A DNA stretch of 64,000 nt from SHVO01 sp041905525 (GTDB lineage Bacteria > Pseudomonadota > Alphaproteobacteria > Rhodospirillales > Rhodospirillaceae), in contig JAYRKY010000017.1 of the NCBI GenBank assembly GCA_041905525.1, positions 13,651 to 77,650 of the forward strand, in the 5' to 3' direction. The notes below the pieces were generated by a model that did no database searches, was not told the origin of the DNA, and saw only the letters and a list, made by a program, of their open reading frames with translations. Below, in pieces: positions 36,992 through 46,205 of this stretch. Position 1 is the stretch's first letter. Each line of letters begins with the position of its first letter. A program made the translations under genes and the position numbers.

Positions 36992-37819
36992 TTGACGTTA
37001 GCGGTCAAATTCTGGGGTGTGCGAGGCAGTATTGCGTGTCCGTCGCCGGACCATGTGGTCTATGGCGGCAACACCAGCTGTCTTGAAATCTTTGCCGGTG
37101 ATGAGCGCATCATCATGGACGCGGGCACCGGCATCCGCAACCTCGGTCAGGATTTCATCAAGGATGGAGTGAGAAAGGGCACGTTGCTGCTCACACACTC
37201 CCACTGGGATCACATCAACGGCTTTCCGTTTTTCGGTCCGGCTTTCATGTCGAACAGCCGCTTCACCATCGCGGCGGGACATCTCTACAACGCCGGCGGA
37301 ATTGAGAATGTGCTCGCCAGCCAGATGGCGAACCCGACATTCCCGGTGCCGTTGGAAGCCTTGCAGGCGGCACTGACGTTCGAGGATTTCAAGGCCGGCG
37401 AAAGCTGGGGCCTCGATGGCGGAGTCAAAATCGTCACCGCGCCGCTCAATCATCCCAACGGCGCCACGGGCTACCGCGTCGAATATCAGGGCAAGGCGAT
37501 CTGCTACGTGACCGACACCGAACACGTCATCGGCAAACCCGACCAGACGGTTCTCAAACTGATCGAAGGCGCCGACATCGTTGTGTACGACTGCACGTAC
37601 ACCGACGCCGAATTCAAAGCCAAGATCGGCTGGGGCCACTCCACGTGGCAGGAAGGCATGCGCCTTTGCAAAATGGCCGGTGCGCGTCAGCTCGCGATCT
37701 TCCATCACGATCCCGACCATAATGACGACTTCATGCGCCAGCTTGAGTTGGAAGCGCGCAAGGACTGGGCGGGCTCCGTTGTCGCGCGGGAACAGATGAT
37801 CCTGGTTGCCGGCGGCTAG
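36992..37819 (+). CDS. MBL-fold metallo-hydrolase
   Basis: 275 residues. Metal motif HSHWDH (69-74), preceded by a typical N-terminus VKFWGVRGSIACPSPDHVVYGGNTSC and followed by NHPNGATGYRVEYQGKAICYVTDTE, a conserved acidic/His metal site and FHHDPDHND. The start is TTG 36992, directly after GAGGG and TGAGG. Members with 'FWGVRGSI...GGNTS' are phosphodiesterase-like metallo-beta-lactamase-fold proteins found with two-component genes in other bacteria; the substrate here is not known. It overlaps the DNA glycosylase start (TAGTG). Confidence 0.88.
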   Translation: MTLAVKFWGVRGSIACPSPDHVVYGGNTSCLEIFAGDERIIMDAGTGIRNLGQDFIKDGVRKGTLLLTHSHWDHINGFPFFGPAFMSNSRFTIAAGHLYNAGGIENVLASQMANPTFPVPLEALQAALTFEDFKAGESWGLDGGVKIVTAPLNHPNGATGYRVEYQGKAICYVTDTEHVIGKPDQTVLKLIEGADIVVYDCTYTDAEFKAKIGWGHSTWQEGMRLCKMAGARQLAIFHHDPDHNDDFMRQLELEARKDWAGSVVAREQMILVAGG

Positions 37820-38418
37820 TGAAACTTCCCGCGCTTGTTCACCGGGACGAACTCCCGGCCAGTACCGTTACCCAAGCAAAGTGGCTCCTCGGCAAGCTGG
37901 TGGTGAGGCACACACCTGCTGGCCTGATGATCGGCCGCATCGTCGAGACCGAAGCCTATCTCCACGACGACGAAGCCGCGCATTCCTTTCGCGGAAGGAC
38001 TCCGCGCAACCGGTCGCTCTTCCTCGAGAAGGGCCATGCCTACGTCTATGTCGCGTACGGGGTGTCGATGATGCTCAACGTCAGCGCGGGCAAGGCGGGC
38101 GTTGGAACCGGCGTGCTGATCCGGGCGCTCGATCCGGTTGCGGGCGTGGATCTCATGGAGAAGAACAGGGGCCTCACCAAGTTGCGCGACCTCACGCGCG
38201 GTCCCGGCCGCCTCGCGCAGGCGCTAGCCATCGACCTTTCGTTGCAAGGGCTCGATATGTGCCGCAAAGGTCCGCTGTGGCTGGCGAAGGACGGTCAGCG
38301 CACCGGGCCTATCGGCGCCAGCAAAAGGATTGGCATAAGCAAGAACGCCGAGCCATTGCTGCGGTTCTTCGTGAAGGGAAATCCCTTCGTCAGCGGTCCG
38401 AAAGCCTTGAACGTTTAA
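37819..38418 (+). CDS. DNA-3-methyladenine glycosylase, AAG/MPG family
   Basis: 199 residues beginning at GTG 37819, which shares its first base with the last base of the preceding stop (TAGTG), so translation is coupled to the MBL gene. Motifs: WLLGKLVVRHTPAGLMIGRIVETEAYLHDDEAAHSFRGRTPRNRSLF and GHAYVYVAYGVSMMLNVSAG, GPGRLAQALAID, ending with PLRFFVKGNPFVSG. This is the AAG-type base-excision enzyme that removes 3-methyladenine and other alkylated or deaminated purines. Confidence 0.92.
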   Translation: MKLPALVHRDELPASTVTQAKWLLGKLVVRHTPAGLMIGRIVETEAYLHDDEAAHSFRGRTPRNRSLFLEKGHAYVYVAYGVSMMLNVSAGKAGVGTGVLIRALDPVAGVDLMEKNRGLTKLRDLTRGPGRLAQALAIDLSLQGLDMCRKGPLWLAKDGQRTGPIGASKRIGISKNAEPLLRFFVKGNPFVSGPKALNV

Positions 38419-39677
38419 CGGCTGAACTGCGCCACAAGTTCGACGTGGTGGGACCACGTGAACTGATCGACGATTTGTACGCTGTCCAATCGATAGCCGC
38501 CCTCAACCAGGATTCGTGCGTCGCGGGCGAAGGTGACTGGGTTGCAGGAGACCGCGACGAGGCGGGGAACCGCGCTTGCGGCCAGTGCTTTCGCTTGGTC
38601 TTCGGCGCCCGCGCGCGGCGGATCGAAAACGATGGCGTCGTAGCGCTTGCTTTCGTCCGCATCGAGTGGCTGGCGGAACAGATCGCGGCGCTGGGCACGA
38701 AGCGGATGCGGCCCTTTCGCGCGGTCGAGGGCGCGGACCGCCGGTTCGATGCTATCGAAGGCATCGACGCTTCCGCGGGTTAGCATCGTCCCGCTGAACG
38801 TGCCGCAGCCTGAATAAAGGTCGGCGAACACGCCGCGTTCGGGAAGCCCCGACATCACCGCGCGGACCAGCGCCGTCTCTCCAGCCTCCGTCGGCTGAAG
38901 GAAGGCGAGGGGAGGCAACGCCACATCGAGCAGGCCGAACCGCGCCGTCACCGGCGTTCTCTCGATCAGGATTTCCGGTTCGCTATAGTCCTTCGATCGC
39001 CATGAGATGCGCGCCAGTCCCAAGCTGTGCGCAAGTTCCGCAGCGGCTTCATAGACGCCGAGGTCCGGCCGGCCTTTCTGTCCGACAGCGCCTGTGATCG
39101 CGACGTCGCAGAGGCCGTTCACCACTTGGACAAAAACGTCCGCGGGTTTTCCGTCGGCGAGGATCGGGGCAAGGCCCTTCGCGAGGCGCGCGCGCATGTC
39201 CATCACGGCGGGCGCGGCGATCAAACAGGAGGCGATGTCCGCGACCGAATGCGAGCGCCGCCGGAAGTAACCGAGGGACACCTGACCCTTTTTCTTGAAA
39301 GCGGCAAAAGTGGCGCGGCGGCGCTTTCCTTCAGGCAGAAAGATCGGTTCTGCCCAGGACGTCGGATCCAGATGTTGCCGCGCGAGCGCCATGCGCACCG
39401 TTTCGATTTTCCAGGCGCGGTAGAAGTCCTCTCGCGCATGCTGCAGCGTGCAGCCGCCGCACGTGTCGTAATGCGGGCAGGGCGCGGATACGCGGTGGGG
39501 CGATGCGTCGAGAAGTCGCAGAACATCGGCGCGCACGATGCCGCCCGCGGGCTTCTGGATCTTCGCCTCGACCACATCGCCTGGAAGCGTCCGGTCGACA
39601 TAGATGCGCTCCCGGCCCGCGCGGTGAATCCCGTCCCCGAGCGGCGCTAGATCGTGAATCTCCAAACGCTCAGGCAT
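38415..39677 (-). CDS. Class I SAM-dependent RNA (uracil-5) methyltransferase, RlmD/TrmA-like
   Basis: 420 residues from ATG 39677 (MPERLEIHDLAPLGDGIHR); a GTG-started longer frame from 39764 is less likely. TRAM-like N-terminal beta-barrel (GDGIHRAGRERIYVDRTLPGDVVEA), iron-sulfur cysteines in CPHYDTCGGCTLQH, SAM motif DLYSGCGTFSG, FDPPRAG and catalytic Cys in VAVSCNPVTF. Enzymes of this type methylate U at C5 in 23S rRNA or tRNA. Its stop overlaps the glycosylase stop by four bases. Confidence 0.9.
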   Translation of the reverse strand: MPERLEIHDLAPLGDGIHRAGRERIYVDRTLPGDVVEAKIQKPAGGIVRADVLRLLDASPHRVSAPCPHYDTCGGCTLQHAREDFYRAWKIETVRMALARQHLDPTSWAEPIFLPEGKRRRATFAAFKKKGQVSLGYFRRRSHSVADIASCLIAAPAVMDMRARLAKGLAPILADGKPADVFVQVVNGLCDVAITGAVGQKGRPDLGVYEAAAELAHSLGLARISWRSKDYSEPEILIERTPVTARFGLLDVALPPLAFLQPTEAGETALVRAVMSGLPERGVFADLYSGCGTFSGTMLTRGSVDAFDSIEPAVRALDRAKGPHPLRAQRRDLFRQPLDADESKRYDAIVFDPPRAGAEDQAKALAASAVPRLVAVSCNPVTFARDARILVEGGYRLDSVQIVDQFTWSHHVELVAQFSR

Positions 39678-39819
39678 GGCTGTGTCTTCGGCGAAAGTGA
39701 CGGCAGGGCAGGGCGCGCGCTGCCCGGGCGCAAGTGAGATACCGAGTTTTGGAGAATTTGGCACGGTGCCCCGGTGCGTTCCCAGGGCGGCAGTGGTGAA
39801 GCGCAGGCTTCGAGAGGAA

Positions 39820-39894
39820 TGGCTCCGGCGACAGGGCTCGAACCTGTAACCCCGCGGTTAACAGCCGCGTGCTCTACCATTGAGCTACGCCGGA
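39820..39894 (-). tRNA. tRNA-Asn (GTT)
   Basis: On the minus strand the sequence folds as acceptor TCCGGCG/CGCCGGA, D arm GCTC...GAGC, anticodon loop CTGTTAA with GTT, and T arm around GGTTCGAGCC. The CCA end is encoded (39820-39822). Confidence 0.95.
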
Positions 39895-39908
39895 ACACTT
39901 CACTCTTG

Positions 39909-39982
39909 TGGAGGCCGAGGCCGGAATCGAACCGACGTACGGGGATTTGCAGTCCCCTGCATGGCCACTCTGCCACTCGGCC
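39909..39982 (-). tRNA. tRNA-Cys (GCA)
   Basis: Acceptor GGCCGAG/CTCGGCC, U discriminator, anticodon loop CTGCAAA with GCA, T arm GGTTCGATTCC, CCA encoded (39909-39911). 14 bases from tRNA-Asn on the same strand, so probably one transcript. Confidence 0.95.
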
Positions 39983-40215
39983 GTTCTCGGCCCATGGGAA
40001 CTGGAAACTCGCCCCCACGCCGCCACCCTTTTCCGCACCGTCCCCGAGGGGTCGGTCCAGCGAAGGAAGCGCTATATAGATGGCCTGCTTAGTCGGGGTC
40101 AAGCGTGAGAGTTGCTTTTTTTACATTATGCCAAGCCCTTGGCCGGCGTTGTGAATTTTGGGCGGGGCGCGTATAAGCTGCTCCCATATTTCGCTTTTAC
40201 AATTGGGGGCTTTCG

Positions 40216-40866
40216 ATGGATTTCGCCGCCGCACGCCGCAAAATGGTGGCCAGCCAGATCCGGACCAACAAGGTGACGGACTCATTGGTCAGCGGAGCGA
40301 TGGAGCAGGTGCCGCGGGAATATTTTGTTCCCGCCGAGCGCCGCGCGGTGGCTTACCTCGACGAGGACCAGCCCGTCGGCAACGGCCGCTTCATCATGGA
40401 GCCCATGGCGCTCGCGCGACTTCTGCAGTTGGCCGATATCCAGGATGGCGACAAGGCCTTGGTCGTCGGCGCCGGCACCGGTTATAGCGCCGCGGTTCTC
40501 GCGCGCATCGCGCAGTCGGTGGTCGTGCTCGAGAACGACTCTGACCTGGCCGATAAAGCCAGCAAGATCATGACTGAACTGGTCATTCCGAACGTCACCG
40601 TCGTGAAGGGCGATCTCGCCTCGGGCGTCCCGGCGAAGGCGCCGTTCGACGTCATCCTCATCGATGGGTCGGTGACCGAGATTCCGGCCACGCTGAAGCG
40701 TCAGCTCGCCGATGGCGGACGCCTTGTCGCCGTCGTGCGCAACGGCCCGGTCGGACGCGCAACGCTCGTCAGCCGGATCGGCGATGCCTACGGCAGCCGT
40801 ACGGACTTCGATCTTATCACTCCGTACCTGCCGGAATTCGCGCCTCAGCCGAAGTTCGTATTCTAG
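40216..40866 (+). CDS. pcm: Protein-L-isoaspartate O-methyltransferase-like
   Basis: 216 residues: DFAAARRKMVASQIRTNKVTD, VPREYFVP, AYLDEDQPV (substrate side), SAM-binding ALVVGAGTGYSAAVLA and VLENDSDLA, then FDVILIDGSVTEIP and QLADGGRLVAVV. PCMT methylates isoaspartate in damaged proteins for repair. Start ATG 40216 follows GGGGG. It lies upstream of tolC on the same strand, a frequent alphaproteobacterial arrangement. The first methyl-acceptor recognition residues look like the shorter bacterial branch, which may have a different target. Confidence 0.85.
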   Translation: MDFAAARRKMVASQIRTNKVTDSLVSGAMEQVPREYFVPAERRAVAYLDEDQPVGNGRFIMEPMALARLLQLADIQDGDKALVVGAGTGYSAAVLARIAQSVVVLENDSDLADKASKIMTELVIPNVTVVKGDLASGVPAKAPFDVILIDGSVTEIPATLKRQLADGGRLVAVVRNGPVGRATLVSRIGDAYGSRTDFDLITPYLPEFAPQPKFVF

Positions 40867-41048
40867 CGCCGCACCCGCGCTAAAATTAATAACACATAGC
40901 GTGCTATTTTCGTCGTCACGGTTACGTCTCCGTGATGTTGCAAGGACTTACGGAAAAGCGGTGGCGTTCCACACTTTCTTCGGATAGAGGTCGACGCGTG
41001 TGGGAACGACGCGATGGCTGGCAATATATTTAATCGGGGCAAAGCCAT

Positions 41049-42461
41049 ATGAACGACTACCTGAAACGAGCGCTCCTCAGCGGCGCCGCCATGCTGCTGT
41101 TGGTGCAACCCACCCACGCCGAAACCCTGCGTGAAGCCATGGCCCTCGCGTATGAGGGCAATCCCAACCTCCGCGCCGCACGCGCTCAATTGCGCGCCGT
41201 TGATGAATCCGTGCCGATCGCGCTGTCGGGCTGGCGGCCCAGCCTGCAAGTCACCGGCAACGCCCAGCGCAATCGCAACGAAAGCGAAATCATCAGCAAC
41301 AACAGCACGGGCGGGCCGGTGAATACCTCCGGGATGACCCTGCGCACGCAGCAGACGCTGAACGCTCAGTTCACGCAGCCGCTGTTCCGCGGTTTCCGCA
41401 CCGTCGCCGGCACGTCGCAGGCGCGTAATCAGGTGATGGCGCAGCGCGCCCGCCTGGAAGCGACCGAAGCGCAGGTGCTGCTGCAAGTCGCGACCGCTTA
41501 TCTCGATGTGCTCCAGTACCAAAAACTGGTCGACGTCCAGCGCAACAACGTGCAGGTGCTGACGCGCCAGCTCGAAGCGACCAACGACCGCTTCCGCGTG
41601 GGCGAAATCACACGCACAGATGTGGCCCAGTCGGAGGCCAGCCTTGCGGCCTCGCGCGCTTCGCTGGTCCAGGCGGAAAGCGCCTTGCAGCTTGCGCGCT
41701 CGGCTTATTTGAATGTCGTCGGCAAAATTCCCGAAGGCCTCGTTCAGCCGGAAATGCCAGCCAATCTTCCGGCGACGCTCGAAGCCGCCATCGCGGTGGC
41801 GATGGAGCAGAACCCCGGTTTTCTCGCCGCGAACTACACGGCGAAGGCCGCCGAGGATAACGTCACTGTCGTCCAGGGCGAGCTTTTGCCGACCGTGAAC
41901 CTCAGCGCCACCTACCAGCGCGGCTGGAACACGCTCGCCGACAAATCGCGCAACGAAAGCGCCATCGCGGCCGCGCAGGTCGTCGTCCCGCTCTACCAGC
42001 AGGGCGCCGAATACGCCCGCTTGCGCCAAGCCAAGCACACCTCGGGCCAGCAGCAGCTGCTGGCCGATCAGGCCCGGCTCGATGCGCGCAATACCGCGAC
42101 ATCGGCGTGGGAAAACTTCCAGTCCGCCACGGCGACCATCGCGAGTTATCAGGCCGCGATCTCGGCCAACGAAATCGCGCTTGAAGGTGTCCGCCGCGAA
42201 GCGGAAGTCGGTTCGCGCACGGTTCTCGACGTATTGAACGCCGAACAGTCCTACCTCTCGGCACAGGTCAGCCTGATCCGCGCGCAACGCGACCAACTTG
42301 TCGCCGCGCACCAGATCCTGGCGTCCGTCGGTACATTGACCGGCGCAGATCTCGCGCTCGCGGTTCAGATTTACGACCCCGTCGCGCACTTTGACGACGT
42401 GGAGTACCAGGCGTTCGGCAGCGATGCCGCGGCCGGCGCCGACAAGCGCCACGAAAAATAA
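41049..42461 (+). CDS. tolC: TolC-family outer-membrane channel protein
   Basis: 470 residues with a signal peptide (ALLSGAAMLLLVQPTHAE) and two TolC repeats, each helix-rich with NPxLxAARAxL-type motifs (EGNPNLRAARAQLRAV, TNDRFRVGEITRTDVAQSEASL, EVGSRTVLDVLNAEQSYL). TolC is the outer-membrane exit duct of type I secretion and RND efflux systems. The C-terminal tail is short and charged (DDVEYQAFGSDAAAGADKRHEK). GGGGC lies upstream of ATG 41049. Confidence 0.93.
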   Translation: MNDYLKRALLSGAAMLLLVQPTHAETLREAMALAYEGNPNLRAARAQLRAVDESVPIALSGWRPSLQVTGNAQRNRNESEIISNNSTGGPVNTSGMTLRTQQTLNAQFTQPLFRGFRTVAGTSQARNQVMAQRARLEATEAQVLLQVATAYLDVLQYQKLVDVQRNNVQVLTRQLEATNDRFRVGEITRTDVAQSEASLAASRASLVQAESALQLARSAYLNVVGKIPEGLVQPEMPANLPATLEAAIAVAMEQNPGFLAANYTAKAAEDNVTVVQGELLPTVNLSATYQRGWNTLADKSRNESAIAAAQVVVPLYQQGAEYARLRQAKHTSGQQQLLADQARLDARNTATSAWENFQSATATIASYQAAISANEIALEGVRREAEVGSRTVLDVLNAEQSYLSAQVSLIRAQRDQLVAAHQILASVGTLTGADLALAVQIYDPVAHFDDVEYQAFGSDAAAGADKRHEK

Positions 42462-42472
42462 GCGAATTGCGC

Positions 42473-42512
42473 GCAGCAGGCTGACGGTTCGGCCTGCTGC
42501 CGCGCCATCTTT
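42473..42512 (+). terminator. Weak terminator candidate after tolC
   Basis: Stem GCAGCAGGC/GCCTGCTGC (42473-42481 with 42492-42500), followed by only CATCTTT. Confidence 0.45.
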
Positions 42513-42709
42513 GGGGGCAGGGCGGCCGCGTACCGCCAACGGGCCAAGGGCTAAGCGCTCTTTCCCTTATTCGGCGAATTTACCTTTATGAACGGCGCGC
42601 CGATATTTGGACTGCCCCTAAATCTTTGGCCGTGTTATAGAATTCTTTAACCAATTCACTTAGGCTTCCTCAGAATAGCCGGGAAAACCGGTGGGGAGCA
42701 TTTGGACTC

Positions 42710-43369
42710 ATGACTGCCGAAGGCCAACAAGAACCCTCGATGGAGGACATTCTCGCCTCCATTCGAAAGATTCTTTCCGAAGACGACGGCGAGGCTGCAA
42801 AGCCCGAGCCGCCGAAGGCTGCGCCTCCGCCGCCGCCGCCACCAACTCCGCCTCCGCCTCCGCCCCCACCGCCGCCACCGCCGCCGCCGGAACCCGAGCC
42901 GGAACCGGAGCCCGAGCCGCTGGTGCTGATGCAGGAGCCGGCGATCGAGGAAGAGCCCGTCGCTTCGATCTTTGACGCGCCCCCGGAAGAAGAACCCATT
43001 TACAATCCGGAACCCGAACCGGACCTGCCGCTGCAGCTCACCGACTCAATGATGGTCGAAGAGATGCAGGACCACTATCCGGAGCCGGAACCGGCGCCGC
43101 AGTTCCATCAGCCGTACGACTACGGCGAGGGGCTCGTCTCGCATGCCGTTGCCGCGGCCTCCGGGGCGTCGATCTCGCAGTTGGCCCAGGCGGTTGCCCG
43201 CGAACGCGCGGTCTCGCTTGGCAACCACGGCATTACGCTCGAAGAGTTGGTGCGCGAGATCTGCACGCCGATCCTGAAGCATTGGCTCGACACCAACCTC
43301 CCGTACATTGTCGAGCGCATTGTGAAACAGGAAGTCGAGCGCATCGCCAACCGCGCCGAACGCTCGTAA
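42710..43369 (+). CDS. popZ: PopZ-type polar organising protein (DUF2497)
   Basis: 219 residues. Helical N-terminus with the client-binding motif EPSMEDILASIRKILSED, a very Pro/Glu-rich disordered middle, and the C-terminal oligomerisation region (GITLEELVREICTPILKHWLDTNLPYIVERIVKQEVERIANR) that defines the family. PopZ forms a matrix at the cell pole that anchors the ParB-parS centromere and signalling proteins in Caulobacter and relatives. The middle here holds 7 prolines, a threonine, then 14 prolines (residues 39-60) followed by (EP)5. popZ next to valS is a known alphaproteobacterial arrangement. Confidence 0.94.
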   Translation: MTAEGQQEPSMEDILASIRKILSEDDGEAAKPEPPKAAPPPPPPPTPPPPPPPPPPPPPPEPEPEPEPEPLVLMQEPAIEEEPVASIFDAPPEEEPIYNPEPEPDLPLQLTDSMMVEEMQDHYPEPEPAPQFHQPYDYGEGLVSHAVAAASGASISQLAQAVARERAVSLGNHGITLEELVREICTPILKHWLDTNLPYIVERIVKQEVERIANRAERS

Positions 43370-43402
43370 CTCGCGCAATTTCCTGACTTTTGTCGGCGTT
43401 GC

Positions 43403-43453
43403 ACCCGCCTTCCCAGGCGGGTAAACCCTTGCCTTCCGTTTACGAAGGCAAGG
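43403..43453 (+). promoter_or_regulatory. Two hairpins covering the valS ribosome-binding site
   Basis: Hairpin 1: 8-bp stem 43403-43410 with 43415-43422. Hairpin 2: perfect 10-bp stem 43427-43436 with 43444-43453, loop CGTTTAC. The 3' arm of hairpin 2 (GAAGGCAAGG) is the only purine-rich Shine-Dalgarno-like sequence and ends 3 bases before ATG 43457. Confidence 0.6.
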
Positions 43454-43456
43454 CCG

Positions 43457-46111
43457 ATGCTCGATAAAACTTACAATCCCCAAGACGTCGAAGAAGCGCT
43501 TTACGCCCGCTGGGAAAAGTCCGGCGATTTCGGCGCCGAGCCCGCGTCGGCTCACCGTCCGTACACCATCATGATGCCGCCGCCGAACGTCACCGGCAGT
43601 TTGCACATCGGCCACGCGCTGACCTTCACCCTGCAGGACGTTCTGATCCGGTACCACCGCATGGCGGGCCGCGACACCCTCTGGCAGCCCGGCACCGATC
43701 ACGCGGGCATCGCCACGCAGATGGTGGTCGAGCGCCAGCTCGAGCAATCGGGCACCAACCGCCGCGCCCTCGGCCGCGAGGAGTTCGTCAAGCGGGTGTG
43801 GTCGTGGAAGGAACAGTCCGGCGGCATCATCACCCATCAGTTGCGCCGCCTTGGCGCGTCGCCGGATTGGCGGCGCGAACGTTTCACCATGGACGACGGC
43901 CTGTCGAAGGCCGTGACCAAGGTGTTCGTCGAGCTCTACCGCGAAGGGCTCATCTACCGCGATAAGCGCCTCGTGAACTGGGATCCGAAGCTGCACACCG
44001 CCATCTCCGACCTCGAAGTCGAGAACCGCGAGGTGAAGGGAAAGATGTGGTACTTCAAGTACCCCGTGGAAGGCGCGAGCGGCACCTTCATCACCGTGGG
44101 CACCACGCGTCCTGAAACGATGCTGGGCGACACCGGCGTCGCCGTGCATCCGGACGACGAACGCTACAAGGATCTCGTCGGTAAGAACTGCATCCAGCCT
44201 CTCACCCAGCGTCGCCTGCCGATCGTCGCGGACGAATACGCCGATCCCGAGAAGGGCACGGGCGCGGTGAAGATCACGCCCGGCCACGACTTCAACGACT
44301 TTGCGGTCGGCAAGCGGCACAAGCTGGCGATGATCAATATCTTCGACCGCGACGCCAAGCTCAACGAAGAGGCGCCGGAGAAGTACCGCGGCCTCGACCG
44401 CTTCAAGGTGCGCGACATGGTCGTCGCCGACATGGAGCTTCTCGAACTGTTCGAGAGGGTCGAAGACAACGTCATGCAAATTCCGTACGGCGACCGCTCC
44501 GGCGTAGTCATCGAACCCTGGCTGACCGACCAGTGGTACGCCGACGCGAAGACCCTGGCGAAGCCGTGCATCGAGGCGGTGGAAACCGGGCGCACGCGCT
44601 TCGTGCCCAAGACCTGGGAAAACACCTTCTTCGAATGGATGCGCAACATCCAGCCGTGGTGCATTTCGCGCCAGCTGTGGTGGGGGCATCAGATCCCGGC
44701 GTGGTACGCGCCCGACGGCCATCCTTTCGTTGCTTATGACGAGGCGGAAGCCCACGAACAGGCGCGTAAGCACTTCGGCAAGGACGTCGCCCTGGTGCGC
44801 GACGACGACGTGCTCGACACTTGGTTTTCCTCGGCGCTATGGCCGTTCTCGACGCTCGGGTGGCCGGAGAAGACGCCGGAACTCGCGAAATATTATCCTG
44901 GCGACGTGCTGGTCACGGGTTTCGACATCATCTTCTTCTGGGTCGCGCGCATGATGATGATGGGCCATCACTTCATGGGCGATGTGCCGTTCCGCGACGT
45001 TTACATCCACGCCCTGGTTCGCGACGAGAAGGGCCAGAAGATGTCCAAGTCCAAGGGCAACGTCATGGACCCCCTGGACCTGTGCAACAGCTACGGCACC
45101 GACGCGGTGCGCTTCACCCTCGCGGCCATGGCCGCGCAGGGACGCGACATCAAACTCGCCGAGGGCCGCATCGCGGGCTATCGCAACTTCATCACAAAGA
45201 TCTGGAACGCGGCGCGTTTCTGCCAGATGAACGAGTGCGTGATCGTTCCGGACTTCGATCCGAAAAGCGCGAGCACGACCCTCAACAAATGGATTGTCTC
45301 GAAGGTGGCCGAGGCCGCGCGCGACGTGTCCGACGCCATCACCAACTACCGCTTCAACGAAGCCGCCAATGGTCTCTATCAGTTCACCTGGGGCACGTTC
45401 TGCGATTGGTTCCTCGAGTTCGCCAAGCCGGTCTTCCAGGGCGCCGACGAAAAGGCGAAAGCTGAAACCCGTGCGACAGCCGCATGGGTGCTGGATCAGA
45501 TCCTCATCATCGGGCATCCGCTTATCCCGTTCGTCACCGAGACCCTGTGGGAGAAGTTGGGCGAAGCGGCCGGCCTCAAGCGTGCCTCCAGCCTGATGAC
45601 GGCGCAGTGGCCGCAGTATGACGGCTTGGCCGCGCCAGACGCGCAAGCCGAGATGGACTGGGTGGTGAACATCATCACTGCAATCCGCTCCGTGCGCGCC
45701 GAAATGAATGTGCCGGCTGGCTCGCAGATTCCGGCGCTGGTGAAGGACGGCAACGCCGACACCAAGGCGCGCCTGGCGACCCACAACGCACTCATTTGCG
45801 CCAACGCGCGCCTGTCCTCGATCGCTGCATCGGAAGACGTTCCGTCGGGCTCGGCGCAAGTGGTGGTGGGCGAGGCGACGGTGCTGCTGCCGCTCGAAGG
45901 CGTCATCGATTTCGCAAAGGAGCGCGAGCGCCTCAAAAAGGAAATCGCCAAACTCGAGGGCGATATCACCAGCACCCAGAAGAAGCTGGCCAACGAGGCC
46001 TTCGTCGCAAAGGCACCGCCCGAAGTCGTTGAGGAGAACCGCGAGCGCATCGCGACCGCCGAAGCGTCACGCACCAAGCTCAAGGAAGCGCTCGCGCGCA
46101 TCGGCGGATAA
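43457..46111 (+). CDS. valS: Valyl-tRNA synthetase
   Basis: 884 residues, class I aminoacyl-tRNA synthetase. Start MLDKTYNPQDVEEALYARWEKSG. HIGH motif as GSLHIGHAL (~residue 49), editing domain with GTTRPETMLGDT, KMSKS motif as GQKMSKSKGN (~528), anticodon-binding domain, and a C-terminal coiled coil (KERERLKKEIAKLEGDITSTQKKL...ANEAFVAKAPPEVV). It charges tRNA-Val and edits mischarged Thr. The leader contains two hairpins over the ribosome-binding site. Confidence 0.97.
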   Translation: MLDKTYNPQDVEEALYARWEKSGDFGAEPASAHRPYTIMMPPPNVTGSLHIGHALTFTLQDVLIRYHRMAGRDTLWQPGTDHAGIATQMVVERQLEQSGTNRRALGREEFVKRVWSWKEQSGGIITHQLRRLGASPDWRRERFTMDDGLSKAVTKVFVELYREGLIYRDKRLVNWDPKLHTAISDLEVENREVKGKMWYFKYPVEGASGTFITVGTTRPETMLGDTGVAVHPDDERYKDLVGKNCIQPLTQRRLPIVADEYADPEKGTGAVKITPGHDFNDFAVGKRHKLAMINIFDRDAKLNEEAPEKYRGLDRFKVRDMVVADMELLELFERVEDNVMQIPYGDRSGVVIEPWLTDQWYADAKTLAKPCIEAVETGRTRFVPKTWENTFFEWMRNIQPWCISRQLWWGHQIPAWYAPDGHPFVAYDEAEAHEQARKHFGKDVALVRDDDVLDTWFSSALWPFSTLGWPEKTPELAKYYPGDVLVTGFDIIFFWVARMMMMGHHFMGDVPFRDVYIHALVRDEKGQKMSKSKGNVMDPLDLCNSYGTDAVRFTLAAMAAQGRDIKLAEGRIAGYRNFITKIWNAARFCQMNECVIVPDFDPKSASTTLNKWIVSKVAEAARDVSDAITNYRFNEAANGLYQFTWGTFCDWFLEFAKPVFQGADEKAKAETRATAAWVLDQILIIGHPLIPFVTETLWEKLGEAAGLKRASSLMTAQWPQYDGLAAPDAQAEMDWVVNIITAIRSVRAEMNVPAGSQIPALVKDGNADTKARLATHNALICANARLSSIAASEDVPSGSAQVVVGEATVLLPLEGVIDFAKERERLKKEIAKLEGDITSTQKKLANEAFVAKAPPEVVEENRERIATAEASRTKLKEALARIGG

Positions 46112-46205
46112 TTTCCGGACGGAAGTCCAGAATATGACTCCCCGGCGCGGGCGCGACCGGTTAGCTTAAATCCTATACGATCCCTGGATTAAGAAGGATT
46201 TCCCG

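Noticed and set aside
39774..40108. Several plus-strand frames over 39.8-40.1 kb
   Set aside because: They are antisense to the two tRNAs.
42799..42947. Proline run in PopZ as a repeat-containing or CRISPR-like locus
   Set aside because: It is an in-frame polyproline/EP codon run of one gene, with no spacers.
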